Notes under the pieces: model-generated
What the model was told of the DNA's origin: nothing
Seen by the model: the letters and a program-made list of their open reading frames with translations, nothing else
Databases searched by the model: none
Position numbers and translations under genes: made by a program
Shown here: piece by piece, positions 7,945-17,527 of the stretch
Layout of the letters: each line of letters begins with the position of its first letter
Position numbering within the stretch: position 1 is the stretch's first letter
From: an uncultured Clostridia bacterium
GTDB taxonomy: Bacteria; Bacillota; Clostridia; Christensenellales; CAG-917
DNA: 63,641 nt
NCBI GenBank assembly: GCA_947581925.1
Contig: CANPWB010000007.1
Coordinates: forward strand, 1 to 63,641
Reading direction: 5' to 3'

Positions 7945-8232
7945 ATTGAAAAGAAACCGAGAGCGATCAAGGACAAACGCTACGAGGAGAAACACAAAGC
8001 AGAGAGAAAAGCGAAGAACGCCACTTGGGGAACAAGCGTTCCCCGCGAGAAGGCAGAACAGATAAACGCCTTTCTCGAAAGATATGGCTATACCAAAGTC
8101 CAACTCATAGAAGCAGGTTACAAAGCCTTGTTGGACGATGCCGCCGAACATAATCTTTCGCTCGGTAAGATTATGGACGGCTATGACGACTTCTTCCCTT
8201 CCGAATTGGAGGTGATGAAGAAAACCGAGTAA
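7945..8232 (+). CDS. Small mobile-element protein, probable ATT start, 95 aa
   Basis: Highly charged N-terminus (KKPRAIKDKRYEEKHKAE) followed by a compact helical part (REKAEQINAFLERYGYTKVQLI, then AGYKALLDD). The pattern matches small RHH-like or orphan regulators common in Tn4451-type elements. The only strong ribosome-binding site, GGAGGT at 7935-7940, is followed in frame by ATT at 7945. No ATG, GTG or TTG in this frame stands at a workable distance. An in-frame TTG at 7921 precedes the ribosome-binding site and lies at the operator, so it is unlikely. Either ATT is used, or the start codon has mutated. The family name is unknown to me. Confidence 0.6.
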   Translation: MEKKPRAIKDKRYEEKHKAERKAKNATWGTSVPREKAEQINAFLERYGYTKVQLIEAGYKALLDDAAEHNLSLGKIMDGYDDFFPSELEVMKKTE

Positions 8233-8259
8233 CGACTTTACATACAAGGAGGAACCGCG

Positions 8260-8327
8260 ATGGAAAGAGAACATAGTATTCAGCGCTATAAGAGCGAGGG
8301 ATATTCCAAGCGCTCGAATAAGAATAC

Positions 8328-8331
<4 letters not shown>
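8260..8331 (+). CDS. Tiny ORF (23 aa) upstream of the TnpW-like gene
   Basis: An ATG 5 bases after AAGGAGG opens a 23-codon ORF (MEREHSIQRYKSEGYSKRSN...). Its stop TGA overlaps the TTG start of the next ORF. It may be a leader that couples translation to the TnpW-like peptide. Confidence 0.45.
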
Positions 8332-10147
<1,816 letters not shown>

Positions 10148-10164
10148 ACTTCGGGAGGGACAAC

Positions 10165-10201
10165 GAATAAGCGGTTTGACTAACCGCCAAACCGCTTATT
10201 C
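10165..10201 (+). terminator. Hairpin after the recombinase gene
   Basis: Perfect 13-bp stem GAATAAGCGGTTT (10165-10177) with AAACCGCTTATTC (10189-10201). A second, weaker inverted repeat with a run of eight T (10237-10244) follows. The pair probably ends recombinase transcription; the region is also where the element's right attachment site should lie. Confidence 0.6.
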
Positions 10202-10282
10202 ATAGAATCCCTATGGAAGCCACCCATATGGCGGTTTTTTTTCGGTTAGATGTACAAAATTTTAAATTTTGTGGTCTGTCGT

Positions 10283-11665
10283 TCAGGTGGGGTCACTCTC
10301 GAGGGCTTGGGCGGCTTTGAGCATTATGGCGCACTCGATGCGCTTTTTGAATAGGTCGCAGCCGTAGCGATAGGTGCCCTGTATGTCGCCCGTCGCTTTG
10401 TAGGCGTTGGCGGCGCACCCTCCCGAGCAATACAGCCTCGCCCAGCAGTCGGCGCATTCGGGACGAGAATAGGCGTTGCAGCGCTTAAAGCGGTCGCGGA
10501 TATCCGTCCTTGTCACTCCCTGCCAAATGTCGCCCATGAGAAAGTCGGGATCGCCCACGAATTGGTGGCAGGGATAAAGCTCGCCCGTGGGCGTGACGGC
10601 GAGATACTCCGTGCCGCTGCCGCACCCCGAAACGCGCTTGTATACGCACGGACCGCCCTCAAGGTCGAGCATATAGTGATAAAAAGTGAATGGTCTGCCC
10701 TGCCTTTGACGCTGTATCATCATATCCGCCAGCCTCTCGTACTGCGCGTACAATATGGGCTTGTCCTCTTCAGTAAGCGCATATTTGTCCGTAGGCGGAC
10801 AGACGACGGGCTCCATACTCAGCTCGTCAAAGCCGAGGTCGAGCATAGTCTGAATGTCGTTTGTGAAGTCGGGATTGAAGTGCGTGAAAGTGCCGCGCAT
10901 ATAATAGCTCTTGTCGCCGCGCGCGTCCACCAGCTTTTTGAATTTGGGCACGATGATATCAAAACTTCCCACGCCGCCGACGGTCTTTCTGAAACGGTCG
11001 TTGACTTCCTTCCTGCCGTCGAGGGAGAGCACGACGTTGTCCATCTCGCGATTTGCGAAATCTATAACGTCGTCGTCAATGAGCATGCCGTTTGTAGTGA
11101 GCGTAAAGCGGAAATGTTTGTTATGCTCCTTTTCTATATTCCTCGCGTATGCAACAAGCCTCTTCACGACGTCGAAATTCATGAGCGGCTCCCCACCGAA
11201 GAAGTCAACCTCGAGGTTGTGCCTCGTCCCGCTGGACTCTATGAGGAAGTCAAGCGCGCGCTTGCCCACTTCGAAACTCATAAGCGCCCGCTCGCCGTGA
11301 TACTTGCCCTGCGCGGCGAAACAATATTCGCAGTCGAGATTGCAGGTGTGCGCGACGTGCAGACAAAGCGCCTTTATGACGGGACTGCGCTTTGCGAGCG
11401 CCTCGACGTTAGGCTTGAAGGTATCCTCGCTGAACAGCTTGCCCTCTTGCTTTAGCGCAAGTATATCGCCGTAGCACTCCTCAACGTCCTGCTCGGTCAA
11501 GCCTTGAGCGGCATATTTTTGCAGGATATTTTGAAACAAGCTCTCTTTCGGCGTGCTCTCAAACGCCTCTATCATGTCATAGGCGACGTCGTCCACGACA
11601 TGTACGCTGCCGCTTGCCACGTCGAGCACTATGTTATATCCGCCCTGTTTAAAACAATGGATCAT
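10283..11665 (-). CDS. scfB: Thioether-forming SCIFF peptide maturase (radical SAM/SPASM)
   Basis: 460 aa. The radical SAM core has the cluster motif CNLDCEYC (CxxxCxxC) near residue 108, followed by an FFGGEP motif and TTNGMLID. An N-terminal domain resembles a RiPP recognition element (GGYNIVLDVASGSVHVVDD). The C-terminal SPASM region is Cys-rich (CHQF, CADCWARLYCSGGCAAN, RYGCDLF) and should bind two auxiliary Fe-S clusters. The enzyme installs Cys-to-Thr thioether links in the SCIFF peptide, and the matching precursor gene lies 70 bases upstream. A terminator separates the two, so maturase level probably depends on read-through from the peptide promoter. The gene ends near the element junction, but no truncation is evident. 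Confidence 0.93.
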   Translation of the reverse strand: MIHCFKQGGYNIVLDVASGSVHVVDDVAYDMIEAFESTPKESLFQNILQKYAAQGLTEQDVEECYGDILALKQEGKLFSEDTFKPNVEALAKRSPVIKALCLHVAHTCNLDCEYCFAAQGKYHGERALMSFEVGKRALDFLIESSGTRHNLEVDFFGGEPLMNFDVVKRLVAYARNIEKEHNKHFRFTLTTNGMLIDDDVIDFANREMDNVVLSLDGRKEVNDRFRKTVGGVGSFDIIVPKFKKLVDARGDKSYYMRGTFTHFNPDFTNDIQTMLDLGFDELSMEPVVCPPTDKYALTEEDKPILYAQYERLADMMIQRQRQGRPFTFYHYMLDLEGGPCVYKRVSGCGSGTEYLAVTPTGELYPCHQFVGDPDFLMGDIWQGVTRTDIRDRFKRCNAYSRPECADCWARLYCSGGCAANAYKATGDIQGTYRYGCDLFKKRIECAIMLKAAQALESDPT

Positions 11666-11685
11666 AAAAATTCCGCATTCCTCAT

Positions 11686-11711
11686 AAAAAACGCCTAGAC
11701 AAAGCTAGGCG
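11686..11711 (-). terminator. Terminator between the SCIFF peptide and its maturase
   Basis: Perfect 7-bp stem CGCCTAG (11692-11698) with CTAGGCG (11705-11711), followed on the minus strand by six T (11691-11686). It lies between scfA and scfB and would favour a short, abundant scfA transcript with some read-through into scfB. Confidence 0.8.
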
Positions 11712-11736
11712 AATTTCCGACAAATTTTTGCCTCGT

Positions 11737-11883
11737 TCACTTTGCGGCTTTTTCGCACTTTTGGTTTGCGACGCCGCAGGATGTCTTGCAAGCGGATTGG
11801 CAGGAGGTTTGGCACTCGCCGCAACCGCCGTTTTGTTTGCTCTCGTTCAAATTGCGAGTTTTGAGGGTAACGATTCTCTTCAT
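11737..11883 (-). CDS. scfA: SCIFF ribosomally synthesised peptide precursor
   Basis: 48 aa. It begins MKRIVTLKTRNLN and contains six Cys at positions 21, 24, 28, 32, 36 and 43, in the pattern CGEC-x3-C-x3-C-x3-C-x6-C. This fits the six-cysteines-in-forty-five family, near-universal in Clostridia. A GGAG site stands about 7 bases before the ATG. Thr and Ser residues between the cysteines (QTSCQSACKTSC) are candidate acceptors for thioether links made by the adjacent maturase. The role of mature SCIFF in the cell is unknown. Confidence 0.95.
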   Translation of the reverse strand: MKRIVTLKTRNLNESKQNGGCGECQTSCQSACKTSCGVANQKCEKAAK

Positions 11884-11912
11884 AATACAACTCCGATATT
11901 TTTATTGAGATA

Positions 11913-11941
11913 ATTTTATCACCTTATGCGCGCGCTGTCAA
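11913..11941 (-). promoter_or_regulatory. Consensus promoter for the SCIFF peptide gene
   Basis: Minus strand: TTGACA (11941-11936), exactly 17 bases, TAAAAT (11918-11913), about 30 bases before the scfA ATG. The -35 box includes the stop codon of the upstream decarboxylase-family gene (ending at 11938), so the promoter is partly inside that gene. Confidence 0.8.
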
Positions 11942-13479
11942 GCAAGAACGGCTACATTTTGCGGGAAGGCTCCCTTTGAGCCCTGCACCTCTACGCCGCA
12001 CTCGTACAGCCTTATGAGCGCGGCAAGCGTCGCGGACTCTATCCTCTCCCCCTTGATGACAAGCGGACACCCGGGAGGATACACCCTTATGTTTTCCGCG
12101 GCTATCTTGCCTTCTGCTTCTTCAGGCGGCACAAATTTAAATGCGCGCTCCCTCGCGTCGCAAGCGTTCATCACCTTCTCGGGAAGAGGCGGGATTCTCA
12201 GCGCGCCCTCGGGAGTCAGCGCTCCGTCCCCTATGTTGCGGAGCGTGTGCATAGCCCCTGTTTTGCGCTCATCATCGGCCGCCAAAATCGACAAAGTATT
12301 CTCATTTTCGCCTGTTTTTGGAAAACTACTCTCAAATTGTGCTTTATTTAGAATACTTTTTTGTAAATCTCTGCCCAAACATAACTTGAAAAGTGCGTCT
12401 TTAAGCCTTGAATACATTTCGACGTCATCCCCCGCTCCGCACATAGCTATAGCGTAGTTTACGCCTGCCATTTCAAGCTCTATCTTGTATTCTTCCCTAA
12501 GCGCGCGCATAAGTTCCGTCCCGCTCATTTCGCAACGCGAGATAAGAGTAAGTTTTGAGATGTCATATTTGTACGCGCCTTCGCCTTCGTACAGTTCAAA
12601 TGCCCTCAATCCTTTAAGCTCCTCTCTCAAAGCGGATATATTTTTAGCCCACTCGCTTGCTTCGTCCCCTTCGAGATAATCTATGCACCCCTCTATGGAC
12701 GCCATGAGCGGATAGGAAGGAGAACTTGTCTCAAACGACGCAAGTTGTTCGTCCACCCCGGAGATATCTATGTCCTGCGCGCAGATGTGCAATATTGCGG
12801 TCTGCGTGAGAGATGGCAGCGTCTTATGCAGGCTGTTTACGACGACGTCCGCACCCAGACGTCTTGCGCTCTGTTCAAACGTCGCAAAGCCGAGATGCGC
12901 GCCGTGCGCCTCGTCCACAAGTAGCCTCGCGCCAAATCTGTGACATACGTCCGCAATGGCCGCGACGTCGGATATAACGCCCTCGTATGTGGGACTTGTG
13001 AGCGCGACCAACTTTATGTTGCCATTCTCTAAAAGCGCCTTTTCCACAGCGGCGGGAGAGAGCGAGCCGTAAAATCCGAAGTCCGTCATATCGGGCAAGA
13101 CATAGTGCATATCGAGGGCGCATATCTCCGCCGCATTGAAAACGCTGCCGTGGCAGTTGCGCGCGATGAGTATGCCATCTCCCCTCTTCGTGAGCGCGCG
13201 CACCGAGGCGAGTATCCCCGCCGTACTTCCGCCGACAAGCATGCGCGACGCCCTTACGCCGAACACCTTTGCCGCCCTGTCGTTTATGCGCTTCAAAATG
13301 CCGCGTGCCGCGTGCAGGTTGTCAAAGCCTTCGATCTCCGTGATGTCGATTTCCGCGCACCCGTTTAAATACGTGAATTTTTGACTGCGTTTGTGTCCCG
13401 GCATATGAAATGGGATATATCCTTCCCGCGCGTGCAGCCGCAGCGCGTCAATAAGTTTGATATCGTCGAAGTCTTTCAT
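11938..13479 (-). CDS. Orn/Lys/Arg decarboxylase-family PLP enzyme
   Basis: 513 aa from the ATG at 13479, preceded by CGGAGG; upstream in-frame ATGs lack a ribosome-binding site. N-terminal FHMPGHKR and the PLP-binding region are typical: a Gly/Ser-rich GGSTAGIL, LVDEAHGAH with the cofactor Asp, and the Schiff-base Lys in NSLHKTLPS. The C-terminal domain includes VYPPGCPLVIKGE, common in this family. It most likely decarboxylates arginine, lysine or ornithine to give a polyamine or diamine; the substrate cannot be read from the sequence. The length is close to the short, Bacillus SpeA/YaaO-type members that lack the N-terminal receiver-like domain. Confidence 0.88.
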   Translation of the reverse strand: MKDFDDIKLIDALRLHAREGYIPFHMPGHKRSQKFTYLNGCAEIDITEIEGFDNLHAARGILKRINDRAAKVFGVRASRMLVGGSTAGILASVRALTKRGDGILIARNCHGSVFNAAEICALDMHYVLPDMTDFGFYGSLSPAAVEKALLENGNIKLVALTSPTYEGVISDVAAIADVCHRFGARLLVDEAHGAHLGFATFEQSARRLGADVVVNSLHKTLPSLTQTAILHICAQDIDISGVDEQLASFETSSPSYPLMASIEGCIDYLEGDEASEWAKNISALREELKGLRAFELYEGEGAYKYDISKLTLISRCEMSGTELMRALREEYKIELEMAGVNYAIAMCGAGDDVEMYSRLKDALFKLCLGRDLQKSILNKAQFESSFPKTGENENTLSILAADDERKTGAMHTLRNIGDGALTPEGALRIPPLPEKVMNACDARERAFKFVPPEEAEGKIAAENIRVYPPGCPLVIKGERIESATLAALIRLYECGVEVQGSKGAFPQNVAVLA

Positions 13480-13549
13480 AAGCGCCTCCGAGGTCATTAT
13501 AACATCTCGCCCGCCAAATATCCACGAAAAAATCAAAGTCGGCGACGTA

Positions 13550-13578
13550 TTGTCAAACAACGCCGTTTATGCTACAAT
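13550..13578 (+). promoter_or_regulatory. Promoter of the lipoprotein hydrolase gene
   Basis: TTGTCA (13550-13555), 17 bases, TACAAT (13573-13578). The expected transcript would start only about 10 bases before the ATG, almost at the ribosome-binding site GGGGAG, giving an unusually short leader. Confidence 0.6.
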
Positions 13579-13595
13579 TTTGCGGGGAGACATTA

Positions 13596-14387
13596 ATGAA
13601 AAAACGCCTTGCATTATTACTTATCTGTATATTCGTCCTGCTTGCGCTCTCGCTTTATGCCTGCGACAAGCCTCTTCCCAAAGTCGATTACGCTTTGGAC
13701 AACGACTTCTCGGTGAATATAGAGGACGGCGAGGACGCGCTTGTGTTCTCTCCCATAGGCGTGACTCCCACGATAGGGCTCCTCTTTTACGTTGGGACTT
13801 TTATTGACGCTTCAAACTATGAATATCTCGGGAAAGCGCTCGCAAAACAGGGATATCTGGCGGTATTTCCAAAGGTTATGTTCGCATTTTTCCAATATGA
13901 TGACTATGAGCCGGCATACAACCGCTTCAAAGGCGTGCGATTCTTCCTCGGCGGGCACTCTCAAGGCGGAGGCGCCGCGATAAGGCGCGCTCAAGAAAAC
14001 TCCGACGTGACTGATGGTCTTATCTTGCTCGCCCCGCTATGCTATAAGTACAACAACTCCGTTTTCAATGGCGGAGGCGACCCGGACAACATAGACTTTT
14101 ACAATGTGGCGGAGCTTGCGCTCCCCTCTCTCATACTTCACGCCGCAGACGACCGAGTGCTGTCGGACGGTCAAAAGTCCGCCGTATTCGAGTGCGTAAA
14201 TGCCGAGTATTGCGAAAAACACGTTATAACTCCCGGCGCGCACATGAGTTTTTCTACTGCGGACAGCGACGCCGCGCTCAAAATGTTCAACAACGACGGG
14301 GACGGCATAAGCGAACAGGAGAAACAGGCTCAGCGCGAGACCACCGTAAAGCTTGTGCTCGCTTTTATGAAAAGATCGGCACAATAA
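13596..14387 (+). CDS. Lipoprotein alpha/beta hydrolase
   Basis: 263 aa from the ATG at 13596 (GGGGAG 7 bases before). A basic, hydrophobic signal peptide ends in a lipobox-like LYAC with Cys at about residue 23, so it should be anchored outside the membrane. The alpha/beta hydrolase nucleophile elbow is GHSQGGG (about residue 123), followed by LILHAADDRVLSDGQ with the candidate Asp, and PGAHMSF with the candidate His, a complete triad. The pattern resembles dienelactone hydrolase or chlorophyllase-like families; the substrate is unknown. It stands alone, divergent from the decarboxylase gene and closed by a bidirectional terminator. Confidence 0.75.
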   Translation: MKKRLALLLICIFVLLALSLYACDKPLPKVDYALDNDFSVNIEDGEDALVFSPIGVTPTIGLLFYVGTFIDASNYEYLGKALAKQGYLAVFPKVMFAFFQYDDYEPAYNRFKGVRFFLGGHSQGGGAAIRRAQENSDVTDGLILLAPLCYKYNNSVFNGGGDPDNIDFYNVAELALPSLILHAADDRVLSDGQKSAVFECVNAEYCEKHVITPGAHMSFSTADSDAALKMFNNDGDGISEQEKQAQRETTVKLVLAFMKRSAQ

Positions 14388-14441
14388 CATTCGCAGTTGA
14401 ACAGGTGTTACTCCTAAAAGCATAAACTGTCTTATCTAATA

Positions 14442-14469
14442 AAAAAATGAGGCACGCGCCTCATTTTTT
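14442..14469. terminator. Bidirectional terminator between convergent genes
   Basis: Perfect 12-bp stem AAAAAATGAGGC with GCCTCATTTTTT around a 4-nt loop. It sits between the rightward hydrolase gene and the leftward membrane-protein gene and serves both. Confidence 0.9.
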
Positions 14470-14552
14470 ACTTTATTATATTAAATTTCACAAAACTATT
14501 CGCAAAATACCATCCCGCCCGATTTTATTGGCATATCTTGCGTTGTCGCATA

Positions 14553-15977
14553 TCAGTCTTTCAGCGCCTTTTTGTTGTGCCTGCGGACGATCATATAGTA
14601 GATCGAGATCACAAACGTGCACAAGGCGCACACCGCTGAGATAAAGCTGATAGAGAATACGCTGACTTTCATCGCGCCAAACAAATTCATTACATCCGGG
14701 CCGAGCATATCCGCGATAGCACCCACCTTGGGGATAATCCCGAACGCAAGCGACGGTATTCCCGCAAACAGCAGGAAGAACAGCCAACCAAACCAAATGG
14801 GCCATTTGAGCTTCACTGTCGTGTCGCCATTGCCTGTGGCAAATTTCACAATGAGCTTTATCAATACATAGAGCCATGGGATCATCGAGAGGACTATAAG
14901 TGCAAAGATGACATAGAACGAATATCCCATATATGTCAGCATTTCTTCGGACAGCGCGTCGTTGAGCTTTGTCTGAAGAGTGTTGACAAGCTTATCTGTG
15001 GCGCTGCCTTGTTCGGGATCGCTCTCGGCTCCTCCCTCCGAGCAGCTCTCTTCGGCGCTGCTTATTGCCGTCGCAACCTGCGCCTCTTGCTCCTGCTCAT
15101 TGTCTTTTCCCAACTCTCCGTTCAAAGCCTTGTCGAGGAGCTGAGCGATCAATTCCTCGGGGTCGATATTGCCTTTTTCATCCGCAAGCTCGGTGATGAC
15201 CTCCCTTATGGAGTCCTCAATCTCCTTTCGATCGTCATCGGTCAATTCAATATCTTGAAAATCTTTAAACTCATCTTTGCCCTCTGAATTTTTCTTGAGG
15301 TCCTCATAGACCGTATCAACTGTTTCCATAACGCTTTCCGTCATAGAATCGACAGTCCCGCCTTTTGAAAAAATGTCATCGACAAGTTTGTCCGTCTTTT
15401 CGCTGATATAATCGTCGGTAATACCAAGCTCTTCAAGTTTTTGATCGACCTCTTCCTGCTGAATGTCGGGATTATTGTTTGCGAGATAATCTTTAACTTG
15501 ACTGTGGACCTGTTTCTTAACCTCTTTTTTTGCGACTGTCTTGACCGTTTTTTTTGCGATCGTATTCAAGGTCGGCATCAATTCCTTGACGATGTTGTCA
15601 ACATTGTCGTTTACGACTTTTTTGAATGACTCAGCCGGGGAGCCGAGCGCCTTAAAGATGTCGATGGCATTGAGCCGAATCGAGATGTGGATGGGTATTG
15701 ACTCGTCGCCGAGAATCTCTTTCAAATCAATTTGATCCGACTCTTCGGCACTTTCGTCGGATCCCTCAGTGCTTTCACCGGGATCGTCGGGCGTTTCGCC
15801 GGAGCCGTCATCGGTGTTGATCAATTCTTCAATCTGATCCGCTGTAAGCGCATATGTGACTTTCAGCTCCCACAGCGCGCCGAAGAAATAGCACGCGATC
15901 GCCAGCAAGCAAATGATACAAATAAAGATGTTGATGACCACCAAAAATTTCGGTCCATGAAAATTTCGATCTTTCAT
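14553..15977 (-). CDS. Membrane protein of unknown function with a long acidic domain
   Basis: 474 aa. One membrane segment at the N-terminus (about 11-34), then about 310 residues of very acidic and helical sequence (TDDGSGETPDDPGESTEG, later KKTVKTVAKKEVKKQV and KEELDEKLEELG-type helices), then three C-terminal membrane segments (about 355-382, 393-425, 435-465). I do not recognise a family. The topology suggests a large domain outside the cell held between membrane anchors. A good ribosome-binding site (AGGAGAG) precedes the ATG, and a consensus promoter with two identical operator-like repeats lies upstream, so it is probably a single regulated gene. Confidence 0.7.
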   Translation of the reverse strand: MKDRNFHGPKFLVVINIFICIICLLAIACYFFGALWELKVTYALTADQIEELINTDDGSGETPDDPGESTEGSDESAEESDQIDLKEILGDESIPIHISIRLNAIDIFKALGSPAESFKKVVNDNVDNIVKELMPTLNTIAKKTVKTVAKKEVKKQVHSQVKDYLANNNPDIQQEEVDQKLEELGITDDYISEKTDKLVDDIFSKGGTVDSMTESVMETVDTVYEDLKKNSEGKDEFKDFQDIELTDDDRKEIEDSIREVITELADEKGNIDPEELIAQLLDKALNGELGKDNEQEQEAQVATAISSAEESCSEGGAESDPEQGSATDKLVNTLQTKLNDALSEEMLTYMGYSFYVIFALIVLSMIPWLYVLIKLIVKFATGNGDTTVKLKWPIWFGWLFFLLFAGIPSLAFGIIPKVGAIADMLGPDVMNLFGAMKVSVFSISFISAVCALCTFVISIYYMIVRRHNKKALKD

Positions 15978-16005
15978 AAGTCTCTCCTCTGATTTATAAT
16001 TTATA

Positions 16006-16074
16006 ACATATGTAATTCATTATTTAACATATGTACTTTTATTTAATAATATCAAACATTAATCTGCTTGTCAA
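16006..16074 (-). promoter_or_regulatory. Promoter with duplicated AACATATGTA operator sites
   Basis: Minus strand TTGACA (16074-16069), 17 bases, TATTAT (16051-16046). Just downstream, in the initial transcribed region, two identical 10-mers AACATATGTA lie 20 bases apart (16006-16015, 16026-16035); each contains the palindrome ACATATGT. Likely a repressor-controlled promoter for the 474-aa membrane protein. Confidence 0.65.
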
Positions 16075-16159
16075 ATTTTTGGCAAGAGTATATCGCCTCT
16101 TTCCCCCAAACATATGAGTGACAAATATTAACAAACTCTTCAAATGATCACCCGTATCG

Positions 16160-16472
16160 CTCGAAATGACATATATATCATGTCATTTCGAGCGTAGTCG
16201 AAAAATCCCCCTGTTATACCCTAAAAATTCGTTCCATTCAAGTCACATTTCTCTACTGCGGCTCATCGTCGCTCATAATTTCACCCAAAAACTCGCTTTG
16301 CAAGTTTTTGGGACCCGAACGGGGACCCCGATGACGCTCAGACAAAGGTGACGTTAAACCCTCGTACTATACGTGATGTCAATATCAAGCTCTCACTCAG
16401 GAGTTTGTACCATGCACACAATCAAAAAACACGAGCAACGGCAAGGATTTGCCTAGCTCGCGTTTTTTGATT
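16160..16472. repeat. Cluster of dispersed repeats (families A, B, C)
   Basis: Between the membrane-protein promoter and the MDR terminator the sequence holds only repeat modules. These are TGTCATTTCGAGCGTAGTCG (family C, 16182-), a partial GGGGACCCC module (family A, about 16318-16330), the TCAAGCTCTCACTCAGGAG module (about 16385) and a family B hairpin ending in a T-run (about 16424-16471). No gene is visible here. Confidence 0.75.
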
Positions 16473-16491
16473 GGTATGCAAGGGATAAAGT

Positions 16492-16511
16492 AAAAAGCGG
16501 GCAAAGCCCGC
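16492..16511 (-). terminator. Terminator of the MDR oxidoreductase gene
   Basis: GCGGGC (16497-16502) and GCCCGC (16506-16511) form a 6-bp GC stem with a 3-nt loop; five T follow on the minus strand. It lies 39 bases after the stop codon. Confidence 0.75.
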
Positions 16512-16549
16512 CGTATGAACACAGTTTATTCGCAAGCGCCGATACAAAA

Positions 16550-17527
16550 TCAATATTGCGAAATGAGGATATGCCCGAATTTGTATGGATATCTGCTGCC
16601 GTCCTCGACCGCCTTGGGGACCTCGTCAAAGGACATACGCTCGTTTATCATGCCGTCGGTGCACACTATTTTGTTTGCAAGCAGGTTTATCGCGGTGGAT
16701 ACATCGCCGTAGCCGTTGTTTATCCCGCGCAGTTTGAGCTGCTTTTTCAAGATCACATCCATATCCAGCCCGTGCTTTTCGGGGAAAGAATAGCCCGCGA
16801 GCACGACTTCGCCCTCGTCCTTTACAAGGCGTATGGCGGCGTCGAGCGTAGTGCCTTCGCCCGCGAAGACCGCCGCGTCGCACATTCTGCCGCCCGTGAT
16901 ATCGATTATCCGCCTCTCGAGGTCGTCAAACGTAGGGTCAAGAGTGTAGCTCACTCCCCAGCTTTTTGCGAGCGCAAGCTTGCTCGCGTCGAGGTCGATG
17001 AGCACGGGGACAAGTTGATAATAGCTTGCAAGCTGGCTCAAAATGAGTCCTAAGGTGTTTGCCCCGACGATGACGATATAATCGCCCGCCTCCGCCTCAA
17101 CATATTCAAAAGCCTTGATCGCCATGGCAATATAGTCCGTAAAAACAGCCTCTTCATCCGAAATGCCGTCGGGAAGAGGAAAGACATTCTCCGCCGGGAC
17201 GCAAACGAAATCCCTCAACAAGCCGTCCGAATTGACGCCCATCGTCCTGACGATCTGTTTGCCAAACTCCGTTACGGACAAAAATGGGCTGACAACGACG
17301 CGCGAACCCAACTTGAAACCGCTGTCCTCGTCCGCCTCGGAAACATATGCGATCGCGGAATGTCCCGGGATATCGTGCCCGATGTCCTCCCCCGATGTCA
17401 AATAGACAAGCTCTCTTGAGGACAACGAGACTTTGGACAACTTCAACTTCACCTCGCCCTGCGCCCTATTTGAGGGACAATCCTCCAATGTGACGTCGCT
17501 TAAACTGCGGACATGCCATGCTTTCAT
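16550..17527 (-). CDS. Zinc-less medium-chain dehydrogenase/reductase
   Basis: 325 aa, alcohol dehydrogenase-like fold: an N-terminal GroES-like domain (GHDIPGHSAIAYVSE, then LGSRVVVSPF) and a Rossmann domain (IVIVGANTLGLILSQLA, followed by LIDLDASKLALAKSWG). The catalytic zinc Cys and the four-Cys structural zinc loop of classical ADHs are absent (SSRELVYL replaces the usual Cys region). It may therefore be a metal-free reductase or a diverged sorbitol/threonine dehydrogenase relative. GANTLGLIL departs from the usual GxGxxG but retains the fold pattern. It stands alone with its own terminator. The substrate is unknown. Confidence 0.75.
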   Translation of the reverse strand: MKAWHVRSLSDVTLEDCPSNRAQGEVKLKLSKVSLSSRELVYLTSGEDIGHDIPGHSAIAYVSEADEDSGFKLGSRVVVSPFLSVTEFGKQIVRTMGVNSDGLLRDFVCVPAENVFPLPDGISDEEAVFTDYIAMAIKAFEYVEAEAGDYIVIVGANTLGLILSQLASYYQLVPVLIDLDASKLALAKSWGVSYTLDPTFDDLERRIIDITGGRMCDAAVFAGEGTTLDAAIRLVKDEGEVVLAGYSFPEKHGLDMDVILKKQLKLRGINNGYGDVSTAINLLANKIVCTDGMINERMSFDEVPKAVEDGSRYPYKFGHILISQY

